Shown: positions 48,879 through 58,140, counted from the stretch's first letter. The stretch: 64,000 nucleotides of DNA from Rhodococcus sp. KRD162 (GCF_017168335.1 NZ_JABFAU010000086.1:1-64000), one strand, 5' to 3'. Numbers and translations are program-made. The notes: generated by a model not told the origin, from the sequence alone.

Positions 48879-48893
48879 CCGTACACCGTACGG
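48879..48893. promoter_or_regulatory. Operator-like palindrome upstream of the UvrA-like gene
   Basis: CCGTAC-ACC-GTACGG is a perfect 6+3+6 inverted repeat 59 nt before the ATG of the UvrA-like gene. It is followed directly by TAGACT, a possible -10 box, so a repressor bound here would block RNA polymerase. TetR-type regulators often use such sites at drug-resistance genes, but no regulator gene is adjacent. Confidence 0.55.
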
Positions 48894-48952
48894 TAGACTG
48901 CGTCCGCCCCGACGAACCAGCGTCCGGGGCGGCGAAAGGCGAATCGAACGCA

Positions 48953-51238
48953 ATGACTCCGGCTCCGCTGTCGACACCTGCCGAGACCCTGTCCACCATC
49001 ATCGTTCGCGGTGCCCGCGAGAACAATCTCCGTGACATCAGCCTCGATCTGCCCAAACGTTCACTCGTGGTGTTCGCAGGGGTCTCCGGGTCGGGCAAGT
49101 CCTCGCTGGTCTTCGACACCATCGCCGCCGAAGCCCAGCGGCAGATCAATTCCACGTTCACCGCGTTCGCGCAGACGTTCCTCCCGTCCTACGGACGCCC
49201 CGATGCCGATCTGATCGCCAACCTGTCGGCCGTGGTGATCGTCGACCAGAAGCGCCTGTTCGGCGGACCACGCTCGACGGTCGGCACCATCACCGACATC
49301 GGCGACTGGCTACGAATGCTGTGGTCCCGAGCCGTCACTCCCCAGATCGGGTACGCCAACGCGTTCTCATTCAACGATCCCGCCGGCATGTGTCCCGAAT
49401 GCGACGGGCTCGGCGAGGCGAAGATCGTCGACCTCGCCGAGTTGGTGGACGAGACGAGGTCCCTGCGCGAGGGGCCGTTCAAGCACCCTGACTTCGAGGT
49501 CGGGAAATGGCCGTACCGGGTGTTCGCCGATTCCGGCCTGTTCGATCTCGACGTCCCGATCGAGCAGTACTCGGCCCGCGAGCGTCACATCTTCTTCGAC
49601 GCCACGCCCGGAGAGGTCGAGGTGACGAACCCCGATGCCGTCATGAAGAGCTACGAGGGAATCGTCTCTCGGTTCCGGCGCAGTTATCTGGCGAAGGACG
49701 CCGATGCGCTCAAGGGCAAGGCCAAGCTCGCGTTCGAGCGCATCGTCACGCGCGGGGTCTGCGAATCCTGCGGCGGCTCCCGCTACAACGAAACTATCCG
49801 CGGTGCCACCCTCGAGGGCCTGTCCCTGCCCGACGCGTTCGCCATGCAGGTCTCCGAACTCGCCGACCGCATCGACGGCTGGCAGATCACAGGCCTGGGG
49901 ACCGTCACCGCGGAAATCGTCACGCAACTGCGCAGACTCGTCGATCTCGGACTCGGCTACCTCAGCCTCGATCGCGCAACGTCGTCGCTTTCGGGCGGTG
50001 AATCACAGCGCATCAAGATGGTGCGACACCTCGGAGCCACGCTCAACGACATGCTCTACGTCTTCGACGAACCGACCACCGGGCTCCACCCGCGCGACGT
50101 ACACCGCCTCGATGACATGCTGCTGGCGCTGCGCGACAAAGGCAACACCGTCCTCGTCGTCGAGCACGATCCGGAGGTGATGGCCATCGCGGACCGCATC
50201 GTCGAGATCGGTCCCGGTGCCGGAAAAGCCGGTGGCACAGTGGTGTTCGAGGGTACTTTCGACGAACTCCGGCGTGCCGACACCAGAACCGGGGCCGCAC
50301 TCCGGCGCGAGGGCGTCGAATTACGCACTCCCCGCAGCCCGTCGGGTTGGCTGAGCATCTCCGGTGCCGACACCCACAATCTGCGCGATGTCAGCGTCGA
50401 CGTGCCGCTCGGTGTCTTGACCGCCGTCACCGGGGTCGCCGGTTCCGGGAAGTCCAGCCTCATCCACGGTCACCTTCGTGAGGTCGCACCAGACGCCGTC
50501 ATCATCGACCAGGCACCCATCCGCGGATCGCGACGCTCCTCCCCCGCAACGTATACCGGTCTGCTCGATCCGATTCGCGCCTACTTCGCCAAGAAGACCG
50601 GGCAGCCGCCGTCGCTGTTCTCACCCAACTCCGACGGCGCATGCCCCGATTGCCAGGGCAGTGGCGTCATCTTCACCGATCTCGGGTTCACCGACCCGGT
50701 GACGAGCACATGTGAGACGTGCCAGGGCAGGAGATTTCGTTCGGGCGCGATCCGGCATACCGTCGACGGCCTCAGCATCGCCGACATCTTCGAGATGTCC
50801 GTCGAGGACGCTCAGGACTTCTTCGACGTCAAGAAGATCCGTGAGATTCTCCGGCGGTGTCGGGACGTCGGGCTCGGATACCTCTCGCTCGGCCAGAACC
50901 TGTCTTCGCTGTCCGGTGGCGAGCGCCAGCGACTCAAGCTCGCTACCGAACTGGTCGGGTCGTCGCCGGTGCTGGTTCTCGACGAGCCGACGACGGGTCT
51001 GCACCCGTCGGACGTGTCGAACCTGATCGCGCTGCTGTCCGGGATGGTCGACGAGGGCAGATCGGTGATCGTCATCGAACACAATCTCGACGTCATCGCC
51101 GCCGCCGATTGGGTCATCGACCTCGGCCCCGATGGCGGGCACCACGGCGGATCGATCACCTTCACCGGAACTGTCGACGGGTTGGGGGCCTCGGACACCC
51201 ACACCGGAAAGTACCTGGCACGCAGCCTGGGGCGATGA
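48953..51238 (+). CDS. UvrA-like ABC ATPase (short, drug-resistance-type paralogue)
   Basis: A 761-residue protein with two ABC ATPase halves in UvrA order. Half 1: Walker A GVSGSGKSS, signature LSGGESQRIKM, Walker B VFDEPTTGLHP. Half 2: GVAGSGKSS, LSGGERQRLKL, VLDEPTTGLHP. Zinc-binding Cys motifs CPECDGLG, CESCGG, CPDCQGSG and CETCQG are present. It is about 200 residues shorter than housekeeping UvrA, as in the DrrC-like paralogues that protect producers from DNA-binding drugs. The ATG at 48953 follows the palindrome at 48879-48893. A damage-repair or antibiotic-defence role is plausible, but the substrate is unknown. Confidence 0.9.
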   Translation: MTPAPLSTPAETLSTIIVRGARENNLRDISLDLPKRSLVVFAGVSGSGKSSLVFDTIAAEAQRQINSTFTAFAQTFLPSYGRPDADLIANLSAVVIVDQKRLFGGPRSTVGTITDIGDWLRMLWSRAVTPQIGYANAFSFNDPAGMCPECDGLGEAKIVDLAELVDETRSLREGPFKHPDFEVGKWPYRVFADSGLFDLDVPIEQYSARERHIFFDATPGEVEVTNPDAVMKSYEGIVSRFRRSYLAKDADALKGKAKLAFERIVTRGVCESCGGSRYNETIRGATLEGLSLPDAFAMQVSELADRIDGWQITGLGTVTAEIVTQLRRLVDLGLGYLSLDRATSSLSGGESQRIKMVRHLGATLNDMLYVFDEPTTGLHPRDVHRLDDMLLALRDKGNTVLVVEHDPEVMAIADRIVEIGPGAGKAGGTVVFEGTFDELRRADTRTGAALRREGVELRTPRSPSGWLSISGADTHNLRDVSVDVPLGVLTAVTGVAGSGKSSLIHGHLREVAPDAVIIDQAPIRGSRRSSPATYTGLLDPIRAYFAKKTGQPPSLFSPNSDGACPDCQGSGVIFTDLGFTDPVTSTCETCQGRRFRSGAIRHTVDGLSIADIFEMSVEDAQDFFDVKKIREILRRCRDVGLGYLSLGQNLSSLSGGERQRLKLATELVGSSPVLVLDEPTTGLHPSDVSNLIALLSGMVDEGRSVIVIEHNLDVIAAADWVIDLGPDGGHHGGSITFTGTVDGLGASDTHTGKYLARSLGR

Positions 51239-51307
51239 CCGGTGACCCGATAGTGTTGGCGCTCGAGAGCCCGAGAATGTTCAGGGCCGGAAAATACAGG
51301 AGTGGCA

Positions 51308-52249
51308 GTGCAGCGTCGTTCGGCACGAATTGTTTCAGCAGGGTTCGCGGTTCTCGCGCTCGTCGCGGCCGGGTGTGGCAGCGCGACGACGGACACACCG
51401 GCCGCCACCACCACGGCTTCCAACGGGGCATTCCCGAAGACCCTCGAGTCGGGGTCCGACGGCGGCACCGTCACCATCGATGCGATGCCCCGCACGATCG
51501 TGTCGCTGAGTCCGACGGCAACAGAGACCCTGTTCGCCGTCGGCGCGGGCGAGCAGGTGGCAGCCGTCGATGATCAGTCGGACTATCCCGCCGATGCGCC
51601 GAAGACCGGATTATCGGCGTTCACCCCGAGCCTCGAGGCCATCGTCGCGTACGACCCCGATTTGGTGATCACCTCCACCGATTTGGGCATAGTGACGTCC
51701 ACGTTGGCCGACGCCGGCATCCCGACGCTGCTGCTGCCGGCCGCGACCAGCCTCGACGACGCCTACTCGCAGATCGAACTCATCGCAGACGCGACCGGTC
51801 ACGACGCCGAAGGCGAGGCGGTAGTCACGCAGATGCAGGACCGGATCGACGCGGCCGTGGCGAGCGTGCCGACTCGCGACGAGCCATTGACGTACTTTCA
51901 CGAACTCGACGACACGTTGTACACGGTGACGAGCGAGAGTTTCGTCGGCCAGATCTACGGCCTGTTCGGCCTGCAGAGCATCGCCGATGGCTCCGACGCC
52001 GGCAACTACCCGCAGCTGTCCGCGGAGACGGTGATCACCGCAGATCCCGACGTCGTATTTCTCGCCGATGCTCAATGCTGCGGCGTCACAGCTGAATCCG
52101 TGGCCGCTCGGCCGGGGTGGGGATCGATGACCGCCGTCCGGGACGGCAGAATCTTCCCGATGGACGAGGACCTGTCCAGTCGATGGGGCCCTCGAATCGC
52201 AGATCAGGTGGAGGCTGTGGCCGCCGTGGTTCGGCAGATTCCTGCGTAG
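51308..52249 (+). CDS. FecB/BtuF-type substrate-binding lipoprotein
   Basis: A 313-residue solute-binding protein of the periplasmic-binding (helical backbone) type used for siderophores, haem and cobalamin. The signal peptide ends in the lipobox LVAAGC. Family segments are TIVSLSPTATETLFAVGAGE and LEAIVAYDPDLVITS. The GTG at 51308 is chosen because AGGAG lies 5 nt upstream; a GTG at 51302 would overlap that site. No permease or ATPase gene is adjacent, so the partners must be elsewhere. A tie to the NRPS product as an iron-uptake component is possible but not shown; the gene is 20 kb from the cluster. Confidence 0.88.
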   Translation: MQRRSARIVSAGFAVLALVAAGCGSATTDTPAATTTASNGAFPKTLESGSDGGTVTIDAMPRTIVSLSPTATETLFAVGAGEQVAAVDDQSDYPADAPKTGLSAFTPSLEAIVAYDPDLVITSTDLGIVTSTLADAGIPTLLLPAATSLDDAYSQIELIADATGHDAEGEAVVTQMQDRIDAAVASVPTRDEPLTYFHELDDTLYTVTSESFVGQIYGLFGLQSIADGSDAGNYPQLSAETVITADPDVVFLADAQCCGVTAESVAARPGWGSMTAVRDGRIFPMDEDLSSRWGPRIADQVEAVAAVVRQIPA

Positions 52250-52250
52250 C

Positions 52251-52781
52251 TCACTCGCGCCCGATCCGCACTCCGTCCACGAACTCGTCTGCCAACCCAC
52301 TCATTCGGTTACGAAGCGAGTCGGTCACGGTAACCGTCGCCTGCACGAGATATTGATCGACGATGTGGTGGACGAGGGTGTAGCGGGTTCGGGCGAAGAG
52401 CAGGTGCCCATCCCACTCGTACCGACCGGAGATCGAGACCGACGGAAGACCGCAATGCGGGCTCCGATCGTGACTGGCCTCGACCCATCCCGGTAGGGCC
52501 CGCGAGTCGCCGAACCCACAGTCCAACAGCACGTGTGGATCGACCGCGCGCGTGAGCTTCCCAACCAGAACCATTGCATTCGGTACGAACCCCTCGTCTG
52601 CGTCCTCCGGTGAGCACAGCGCCGCGGTCGCGTGCGGAAAAAGATGCTCGGGTACGACGCCCCACCTCGGCAGTGCCGGTACTTCGAGACCGAACCTGCC
52701 GCATTCGCTGCGATGCACCGGGACGAGTTCGACACCGCGCTGCTGCAGGTACGTCTCGATCGACGGTTCCCGCGCAGTCAC
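52251..52781 (-). CDS. LpqN/LpqT-like protein, fourth gene of a type VII-type operon
   Basis: A 176-residue protein resembling the LpqN family: FVPNAMVLVGKL, LLDCGFGDSRALPGW and the late FARTRYTLVHHIVDQYLVQATV follow its pattern. Unlike many LpqN proteins it lacks a signal peptide or lipobox and looks cytosolic. Its ATG overlaps the stop of the preceding membrane-protein gene (ATGA), so it is the last member of a coupled four-gene operon with an EspC-like and a WXG-like protein. It may be a chaperone or immunity-type factor for the secreted partners, but this is a guess. Confidence 0.7.
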   Translation of the reverse strand: MTAREPSIETYLQQRGVELVPVHRSECGRFGLEVPALPRWGVVPEHLFPHATAALCSPEDADEGFVPNAMVLVGKLTRAVDPHVLLDCGFGDSRALPGWVEASHDRSPHCGLPSVSISGRYEWDGHLLFARTRYTLVHHIVDQYLVQATVTVTDSLRNRMSGLADEFVDGVRIGRE

Positions 52782-53719
52782 TGCGCCGAGACCTTGGCTG
52801 CCGAGGCAGATGCAGCGCGGTCGGCCCTGATGCGCTCGAGCAGGTTGGGTGGGCGCAACAACTCACGCGCTTCGTCGCGGCCCAGTTGCTCACGAGCCCA
52901 GGGGTTGTCGCGGCACCATCGCAGCAGTGCCAACAAAGAGTTCGGTTCGACCTTCTTCTCGCATGCCATGATGACCATCTCTGGTTGATCGGTGCCTGCC
53001 GACCGACGCGTCACTCGGATCACCGGCATGCTCTGCCCATGCGGTACCGCCGGATTCGGATGTGCATCCAACTGCAGATCGGCGATGTCATCCCACGGCA
53101 GGACCGTCATCTCGCTGGTCACCTTCCACGCGCGGCGTCGATAGATCTCGTGCGCGATGCCTTCGGGGTGCAGAGAGATCCTGGTTCGATTGACGATGAC
53201 GTAACCCAGGACGAAGAACCCGAGGCAAGCCGGGGCACCCACGAAAGTCAGCAACTCCACTTTGGCTTGACGCGGACTGGGCCTGTCGTTTCGAACCACC
53301 GCATTGAGCAGGAACAGCATCAGCGCGAGTACCAGCACCATCATCCGCATCAGGAAGTCTCCGCGCCCCGGTATCGACAGTCCCCTCCCGATCCCCTCGA
53401 CCTGGATCGGTCGTACGAAGCGCGACAATCTCGTCGATCCGAGGCCGGACAACACCACGGTGAGCCCGATGAACACCGCCAACAAGTACACGGTGGCCGA
53501 CAACCACACCACGGCGGACAGGCTGAGCATCTCGCGAACACACACTGCGCAGAGAACGACAAGCACCATCATCAGAAACAAGCTCGCTACGGCAGCACAC
53601 CACCCGAGGTGAATACTGCGCCGTTCTCTCACCCAGACCGGCATCGTCGTCGCAGCAACTCCGGGGCGTGGCATATCGGCCATCCAGCTTCCGTTCTCCG
53701 AGCGCGGCTGGTCCGTCAT
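52778..53719 (-). CDS. Four-helix membrane protein of the type VII-type operon
   Basis: A 313-residue protein with about four membrane helices in the first two thirds (for example LGWCAAVASLFLMMVLVVLC and FLMRMMVLVLALMLFLLNAV), then a soluble C-terminal part with LPWDDIADLQLDAHPNPA, which looks like a PH-type beta domain. The frame is open to 54136, but the ATG at 53719 overlaps the preceding stop (ATGA). I do not recognise a named family. Its position directly after a WXG-like, glycine-zipper protein suggests a partner or immunity role. Confidence 0.7.
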   Translation of the reverse strand: MTDQPRSENGSWMADMPRPGVAATTMPVWVRERRSIHLGWCAAVASLFLMMVLVVLCAVCVREMLSLSAVVWLSATVYLLAVFIGLTVVLSGLGSTRLSRFVRPIQVEGIGRGLSIPGRGDFLMRMMVLVLALMLFLLNAVVRNDRPSPRQAKVELLTFVGAPACLGFFVLGYVIVNRTRISLHPEGIAHEIYRRRAWKVTSEMTVLPWDDIADLQLDAHPNPAVPHGQSMPVIRVTRRSAGTDQPEMVIMACEKKVEPNSLLALLRWCRDNPWAREQLGRDEARELLRPPNLLERIRADRAASASAAKVSAQ

Positions 53720-54723
53720 TTCCAGGCCAGTTCCACAATCTTCGAAACCGCGCTGCCGGCTGCACCGCCGGCCAGGGTTCCCAATGCGATGCCTGCCGCT
53801 GCCCCGGCCACCGTGCCAGGACCCGGTATGACCGAACCGCCCGCGCCGCCGACAATTCCGCATGCCCAGGTGACTGCGGTTCCCACCATGAGACCGGCAG
53901 CCGTACCCGCCGAATTCACGATGACGGCCTCGGTCGGATCCACACCTTCGTCGATATCGTGGGCGATCGACGGAATCGTTCCGGCTACCGCGCCGAATGC
54001 TCCGAGCCCCCGACCGATGTTCCTGGCGACGTCGTCGACGGATCCGACACCGGGAAATTCCAACGCCTTCTTGGTGGCATCCGTCATTCCCCCGATCACC
54101 GCCGCCGCTATGGTCGTCGGCCAATCCGGCATCCACGAGAACGACCCATCCGGGTTCTCGACGAACTTCCCGGTCGGGCTGCCGAGAGCAAGCTCGGTCA
54201 GCACCTTGGTCGGTTCGGCCAGCTGGTAGGCGGCATCGACCGCGGCCTTCTCCGCCTGCCGCAGAGCGTCCTGGATGTCGGCGGTCAATTGTGCTGCATC
54301 GGAACGTAGTTCGTCGGCCCGGCGCACTGCGTCGTCGCCGAGGCTGTTCGGGATCAACGCGATCATTCCGTCGGGGTTCACCACTCCGTCGGCCGAGACG
54401 GCGAACCCGCTCATCGTCGCGGCCGATACCTGAGCCTGCAGGTGCGTCTTGGCGGCATCGACCATTGACGCTGCGTTCTCGAATGCTCTACCCAGGGAAT
54501 CGATCTCGCCACACACCGTGCCCATGCGGGAGCATTCGGCAACCACGCGATCCGCTGCAGCGCCGGCTGCGTCTCCGGTCCATGTCTCGGCCAGCACGTC
54601 CTGCTCGTCGAGCACCCCTGCGCGCTGGCGGTCTACTCGCTCGACGATCTCCGCCAATTCGATCATCGTCTTGCGCATCGACTCCGGCTCCCAGCCTGCG
54701 ACGTGCGGCACCGTCGGAGTCAT
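53716..54723 (-). CDS. WXG-type secreted-protein candidate with glycine-zipper C-terminus
   Basis: A 335-residue protein. The first 110 residues form a helical hairpin with the WTG turn in LAETWTGDAAGAAADRVV, as in WXG100-type proteins. The middle is helical. The last 100 residues are rich in Gly/Ala with glycine-zipper repeats (GTVAGAAAGIALGTLAGGAA), suggesting membrane insertion. The ATG at 54723 overlaps the EspC-like gene stop (ATGA). This N-terminal targeting plus hydrophobic C-terminal layout recalls type VII effector proteins. Pore formation is a hypothesis only. Confidence 0.7.
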   Translation of the reverse strand: MTPTVPHVAGWEPESMRKTMIELAEIVERVDRQRAGVLDEQDVLAETWTGDAAGAAADRVVAECSRMGTVCGEIDSLGRAFENAASMVDAAKTHLQAQVSAATMSGFAVSADGVVNPDGMIALIPNSLGDDAVRRADELRSDAAQLTADIQDALRQAEKAAVDAAYQLAEPTKVLTELALGSPTGKFVENPDGSFSWMPDWPTTIAAAVIGGMTDATKKALEFPGVGSVDDVARNIGRGLGAFGAVAGTIPSIAHDIDEGVDPTEAVIVNSAGTAAGLMVGTAVTWACGIVGGAGGSVIPGPGTVAGAAAGIALGTLAGGAAGSAVSKIVELAWK

Positions 54724-55019
54724 TTCGGCTGGCCCATCGCAGCAAGACGGCGGGCGAGTTCGTCGTCGGCGATCTCGTAGTTCTGCGCGACGCCGCGGGC
54801 GAGGTCTGCGATGCATTCGGCCCGCCCGGCCAGAGCTGCAACAGCCCCCGCTGCTGCGGCGGCGGCCGCGGCGCAGGCTGTGTGAAAGTCACTGCCCGGC
54901 ACAGCATTCTCCGAAAGTCGGAATGGTGCGAGGACATCGACCTCGCGAATCGCGTCGCCGCTCCCCGACAACACATCCGAGAATCTCCGCAGGATCGCAG
55001 GATCCACATTCACTGTCAT
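54720..55019 (-). CDS. EspC-like (DUF2580) type VII secretion target
   Basis: A 99-residue protein matching the ESX-1 EspC/DUF2580 pattern: NVDPAILRRFSDVL, then a PF...NAVPGSDFHTAC segment, an Ala-rich helix and a C-terminal LARGVAQNYEIADDELARRL. The YEIAD sequence fits the YxxxD/E type VII export signal. It is the first gene of a minus-strand operon with ATGA overlaps to the WXG-like protein, a membrane protein and an LpqN-like protein. The secretion machine itself is not in the window. Confidence 0.85.
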   Translation of the reverse strand: MTVNVDPAILRRFSDVLSGSGDAIREVDVLAPFRLSENAVPGSDFHTACAAAAAAAAGAVAALAGRAECIADLARGVAQNYEIADDELARRLAAMGQPK

Positions 55020-55293
55020 GACGCTCCCCCGAGTCGTTGCAGGATCGACGCTCGGCGTTCGGCGTCATCGGGTTTGACGCAGCGAGTTCAGGATCGGTTC
55101 CATGCCGGCCGGGGGGCGAACTACGTCTGCGAGGTGTTTCGGCCGATCCAGCAACGGGGGTGGCGTCGGTGGCTCGGGTCCGGTTCGACGTCGTTCTCAC
55201 ACTGCGGTGTCGCGGGCAGAGGAACAACTCGCCGGCCGGCGACTCGCGGCGATCCAGTACCGTTGACCCGGCTAACGATCTACGGAGGTCAGG
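55020..55293. promoter_or_regulatory. Divergent intergenic region
   Basis: This 274-bp gap separates the EspC-like operon (minus) from the MFS gene (plus) and must hold both promoters. I see no gene, repeat or operator in it. GGAGG at 55284-55288 is the ribosome binding site of the MFS gene. Confidence 0.4.
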
Positions 55294-56412
55294 ATGAGTG
55301 GGCGTCGAGTGTCGTTCGCTGCCGCGGCCGGGCTCGCGGCGGCGATGGGTGTCGGGCGATTCGTCTTCACACCGCTACTTCCCATCATGGTCGACGCAGC
55401 CGAGGTGACGCCGAGCAGCGGAGCGGTCATCGCGACCGCGAACTACGCCGGCTATCTCGTCGGAGCGATCGCGCTGTCCGTACGTCCCTCGATCAACACG
55501 ACACTATCGTTCAGGCTGTGGACAGTGGTCCTCGTCGCCAGCGAGTTGGCGATGGCCGCAGCGCATTCCACCATCGCGTTCTCGGCACTGCGGTTCGTGG
55601 CTGGTCTCGCGAGTGCCGCGATCTTCATCGCTTGCGCGAGTACCGTCACCGAACATCGAGCCGCCGGTGCCTCACCGGGCATCGCGTTCGGCGGAGTCGG
55701 CGCGGGCATCGCGGCGTCGGGAATTTTGACTCTGGTCCTCGGACCGCACCTGTCCTGGCAGGCGCTGTGGGTGTGCTCGGCGCTCCTGACAGCCATCCTC
55801 ATCGCCCCGGCGTGGACGCTGCAGGTGCATTCCGAGGCCGCAACGCGGGCTGTGCCCGGCGATATCGATCGCCGGCCACCGGCCGCGTGGCGGACATTGC
55901 TGTTCGCGTACTTCCTCGAGGGTCTCGGCTACATCGTCGTCGGCACCTTTCTGGTGGCTGCCGTCGGTGGTCACGGCAGTACGACGGTGGGCCCGGTGGT
56001 GTGGATCGTCGTGGGGCTCGCCGCGATCCCGGCGACGGTACTGTGGCAGGCGATCGCCCGCCGAGCCACCCTGCGGAGCGCTCTGGTGGCAGCCTTCGCA
56101 CTGCAGTCCATCGCCGCAGTTCTGCCCGCTCTGACGGCGAACCCCGTCGCCTCTGTGTTGTCGGCTCTGTTGTTCGGCGGAACGTTCATGGGCATCACGA
56201 TGCTGACGATGGCCATCGCGCAGACACTTCCCGTAGGCCGTTCTGCAGCAACACTGACTGCGGTCTACGGGCTCGGGCAGGTGCTCGGCCCACTGGTCGT
56301 CGCGCCTGCCATCGGCGACTCCTATTCGATCGCGTTCGCGATCGCGACAGCAGTGCTGATCCTCGGAACTGCAGGCGCGGTGCGGGTATCGCAGTCGATC
56401 ACGCCTCGCTGA
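55294..56412 (+). CDS. MFS transporter, YbfB/YjiJ family
   Basis: A 372-residue major facilitator with about 12 helices. The N-terminal AAAMGVGRFVFTPLLPIMVD is the hallmark of the YbfB/YjiJ group. GGAGG lies 5 nt upstream of the ATG. Its last 91 nt overlap the convergent XdhC-type gene. The substrate is not known; relatives are annotated as general exporters. Confidence 0.88.
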   Translation: MSGRRVSFAAAAGLAAAMGVGRFVFTPLLPIMVDAAEVTPSSGAVIATANYAGYLVGAIALSVRPSINTTLSFRLWTVVLVASELAMAAAHSTIAFSALRFVAGLASAAIFIACASTVTEHRAAGASPGIAFGGVGAGIAASGILTLVLGPHLSWQALWVCSALLTAILIAPAWTLQVHSEAATRAVPGDIDRRPPAAWRTLLFAYFLEGLGYIVVGTFLVAAVGGHGSTTVGPVVWIVVGLAAIPATVLWQAIARRATLRSALVAAFALQSIAAVLPALTANPVASVLSALLFGGTFMGITMLTMAIAQTLPVGRSAATLTAVYGLGQVLGPLVVAPAIGDSYSIAFAIATAVLILGTAGAVRVSQSITPR

Positions 56413-57506
56413 GCCGCATCGGCACTGCTGTGTAGCGGACCGTTGCCGTCACGCAAACGTCCACCGGCTCGCCCGTTCGAGTGCGCCACGATTTCGGCGA
56501 CGATCGAGAGCGCTGTCTCTCCCGGCGTGCGCCCGCCGAGATCGAGACCGATGGGTGAGGACAACCGAGCCAGCGCGTCGACGCCGATTCCTGTGGCCAG
56601 CAAGCGTTCGCGTCGGTCCTCGTGTGTTCGACGGCTCCCCAACACCCCGATGTAACCCGCCGGGGTGCGTACCGCGACGTCCAGCAACGGAACGTCGAAC
56701 TTCGGATCGTGTGTCAATACGCACAGCGCGGTGGTGCGATCGATCAGGCCGGCTTCCCAGTGCGCAGTGAGGTATTCGTGCGGCCAGGCCACGACCACGT
56801 CGTCGGCATGCGGAAACCGTTCGGCCGTGGCGAAGATCGGCCGCGCATCGCACACGACGGTGCGGTATCCCACGATTGCGGCCGCCTGGGCAACGGAATC
56901 AGCGAGATCGAGTGCTCCGAAGACGAGCAGCAGCGGCGGAGCCGGAAACGATCGAACGAATATCTCGACGGCTCGGCCGTCGACGTTCACTTCTCGCAGG
57001 CCGGATACGCCGTCCCTCAACATGTCTCGGGCGATGACGCCGGCCTGCGTGTCGAGTGCAGGGTGGCCGAGAGTTCCTGTCGCCTCACCGCCGCCGAGCA
57101 CGAGGTGACCGCTTGCCGCCGCGACGGTCACCTCGGCGACGGCGGATCGAGACATGACCCGCATCAACAACTGTGCGAAGTGCGGGCGAGTCTCGGCGTC
57201 GATTCGTTCGACCACGACGTCGACGGTTCCTCCGCAGGTGAGGCCGATGGCGAACGGGTCGTCAACCGCGGCCCCGAACCGCAGCCGATCCCCGACTCCG
57301 ACCGTCGCCGCCGACACCGCTGCATCGAACACCGCGCTGTCGACGCACCCTCCGGATACACCGCCCAGAGCTGTACCGTCGCATTCGACTGCCATGACTG
57401 CACCCACATCACGGACGGTGCTGCCGGATGTCGAGACGACGGTGGCCAGGCCGAAGGGCCGTCCGCTGGAGAACCAGGCGTCGAGGGTGGCTGCGAAGTC
57501 CAGCAT
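56322..57506 (-). CDS. XdhC-type molybdenum hydroxylase maturation factor
   Basis: A protein of about 394 residues of the XdhC/CoxF family, which inserts the sulfurated molybdenum cofactor into xanthine-dehydrogenase-type enzymes. Family features are the N-terminal ATVVSTSGSTVRDVGAVMAV, the GGVSGGCVDSAVFD and LTCGGTVDVVVE Cys motifs and the C-terminal Rossmann part with YIGVLGSRRTHEDRRERL. It ends the molybdenum hydroxylase operon and follows coxG with an 7-nt gap. A GTG at 57509 just before the chosen ATG is possible. The 3' end overlaps the convergent MFS gene. Confidence 0.9.
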   Translation of the reverse strand: MLDFAATLDAWFSSGRPFGLATVVSTSGSTVRDVGAVMAVECDGTALGGVSGGCVDSAVFDAAVSAATVGVGDRLRFGAAVDDPFAIGLTCGGTVDVVVERIDAETRPHFAQLLMRVMSRSAVAEVTVAAASGHLVLGGGEATGTLGHPALDTQAGVIARDMLRDGVSGLREVNVDGRAVEIFVRSFPAPPLLLVFGALDLADSVAQAAAIVGYRTVVCDARPIFATAERFPHADDVVVAWPHEYLTAHWEAGLIDRTTALCVLTHDPKFDVPLLDVAVRTPAGYIGVLGSRRTHEDRRERLLATGIGVDALARLSSPIGLDLGGRTPGETALSIVAEIVAHSNGRAGGRLRDGNGPLHSSADAAQRGVIDCDTRTAPAVPRISTAVAIANAIE

Positions 57507-57513
57507 CACGGCC

Positions 57514-58140
57514 CTACCGTCGCCCGAAGGCCCTGGACACCAGCCAGCCCTCGACCATTCCGGCGAGGAAGATGCCCGCGATCGGTGCGTATTTGCGCAT
57601 CGGTTCGGGGAGTAGGATCATCGCGTTCAGTTCGCCGCCCATCGGGCTTGCAACAGCGGTACTCACCGCTGCAGGCGTGGTTGGATCGGTTGTGGCCGAA
57701 CCACTGAGCAGTGCTCCGAGATTGACGGCGAACTGTTGGAGCACCTTGTTCGAGACCGCGACGATCGCGCCTTTTCCGAACGAGACGATCTTTCCGCTGA
57801 TCACCAGATCGGTGTTCAGGGTCAACCGCGAACGGTCACCGATCGACTCGACCGCGAGATCGACCTGGGCCTCGGCGTCACCGTTGCCGTGCGAGTCCGC
57901 GCCCTTGGCCTCCAGGGTGAGCGTGCGGGTCTCGGCGTCGACCTCGAGGAATCTGATCGTGCCTGCATACGACGCACTGATCGGGCCGACTTTGACCTTG
58001 ACTCCACCGAGGTAGGTCTCGCCGTCCTTACCGGTGATGGCGGCCCCCGGTACGCACGTGGCCACCTTCTCGACGTCGTTGATCAGTCGGAAAACTTCCT
58101 CGGCGGAGGCGTCGATGTCGAGTGTATTGGTCAGTATCAC
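57514..58140 (-). CDS. CoxG-type SRPBCC protein
   Basis: A 208-residue protein with the CoxG start LTNTLDIDASAEEVFRLIND and VATCVPGAAI, typical of the SRPBCC fold associated with carbon-monoxide dehydrogenase and related hydroxylases. The C-terminal region has a hydrophobic segment (YAPIAGIFLAGMVEGWLV) that probably anchors it to the membrane, as CoxG recruits the enzyme to the membrane. The GTG start overlaps the stop of the iron-sulfur subunit gene (GTGA). Confidence 0.9.
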   Translation of the reverse strand: MILTNTLDIDASAEEVFRLINDVEKVATCVPGAAITGKDGETYLGGVKVKVGPISASYAGTIRFLEVDAETRTLTLEAKGADSHGNGDAEAQVDLAVESIGDRSRLTLNTDLVISGKIVSFGKGAIVAVSNKVLQQFAVNLGALLSGSATTDPTTPAAVSTAVASPMGGELNAMILLPEPMRKYAPIAGIFLAGMVEGWLVSRAFGRR

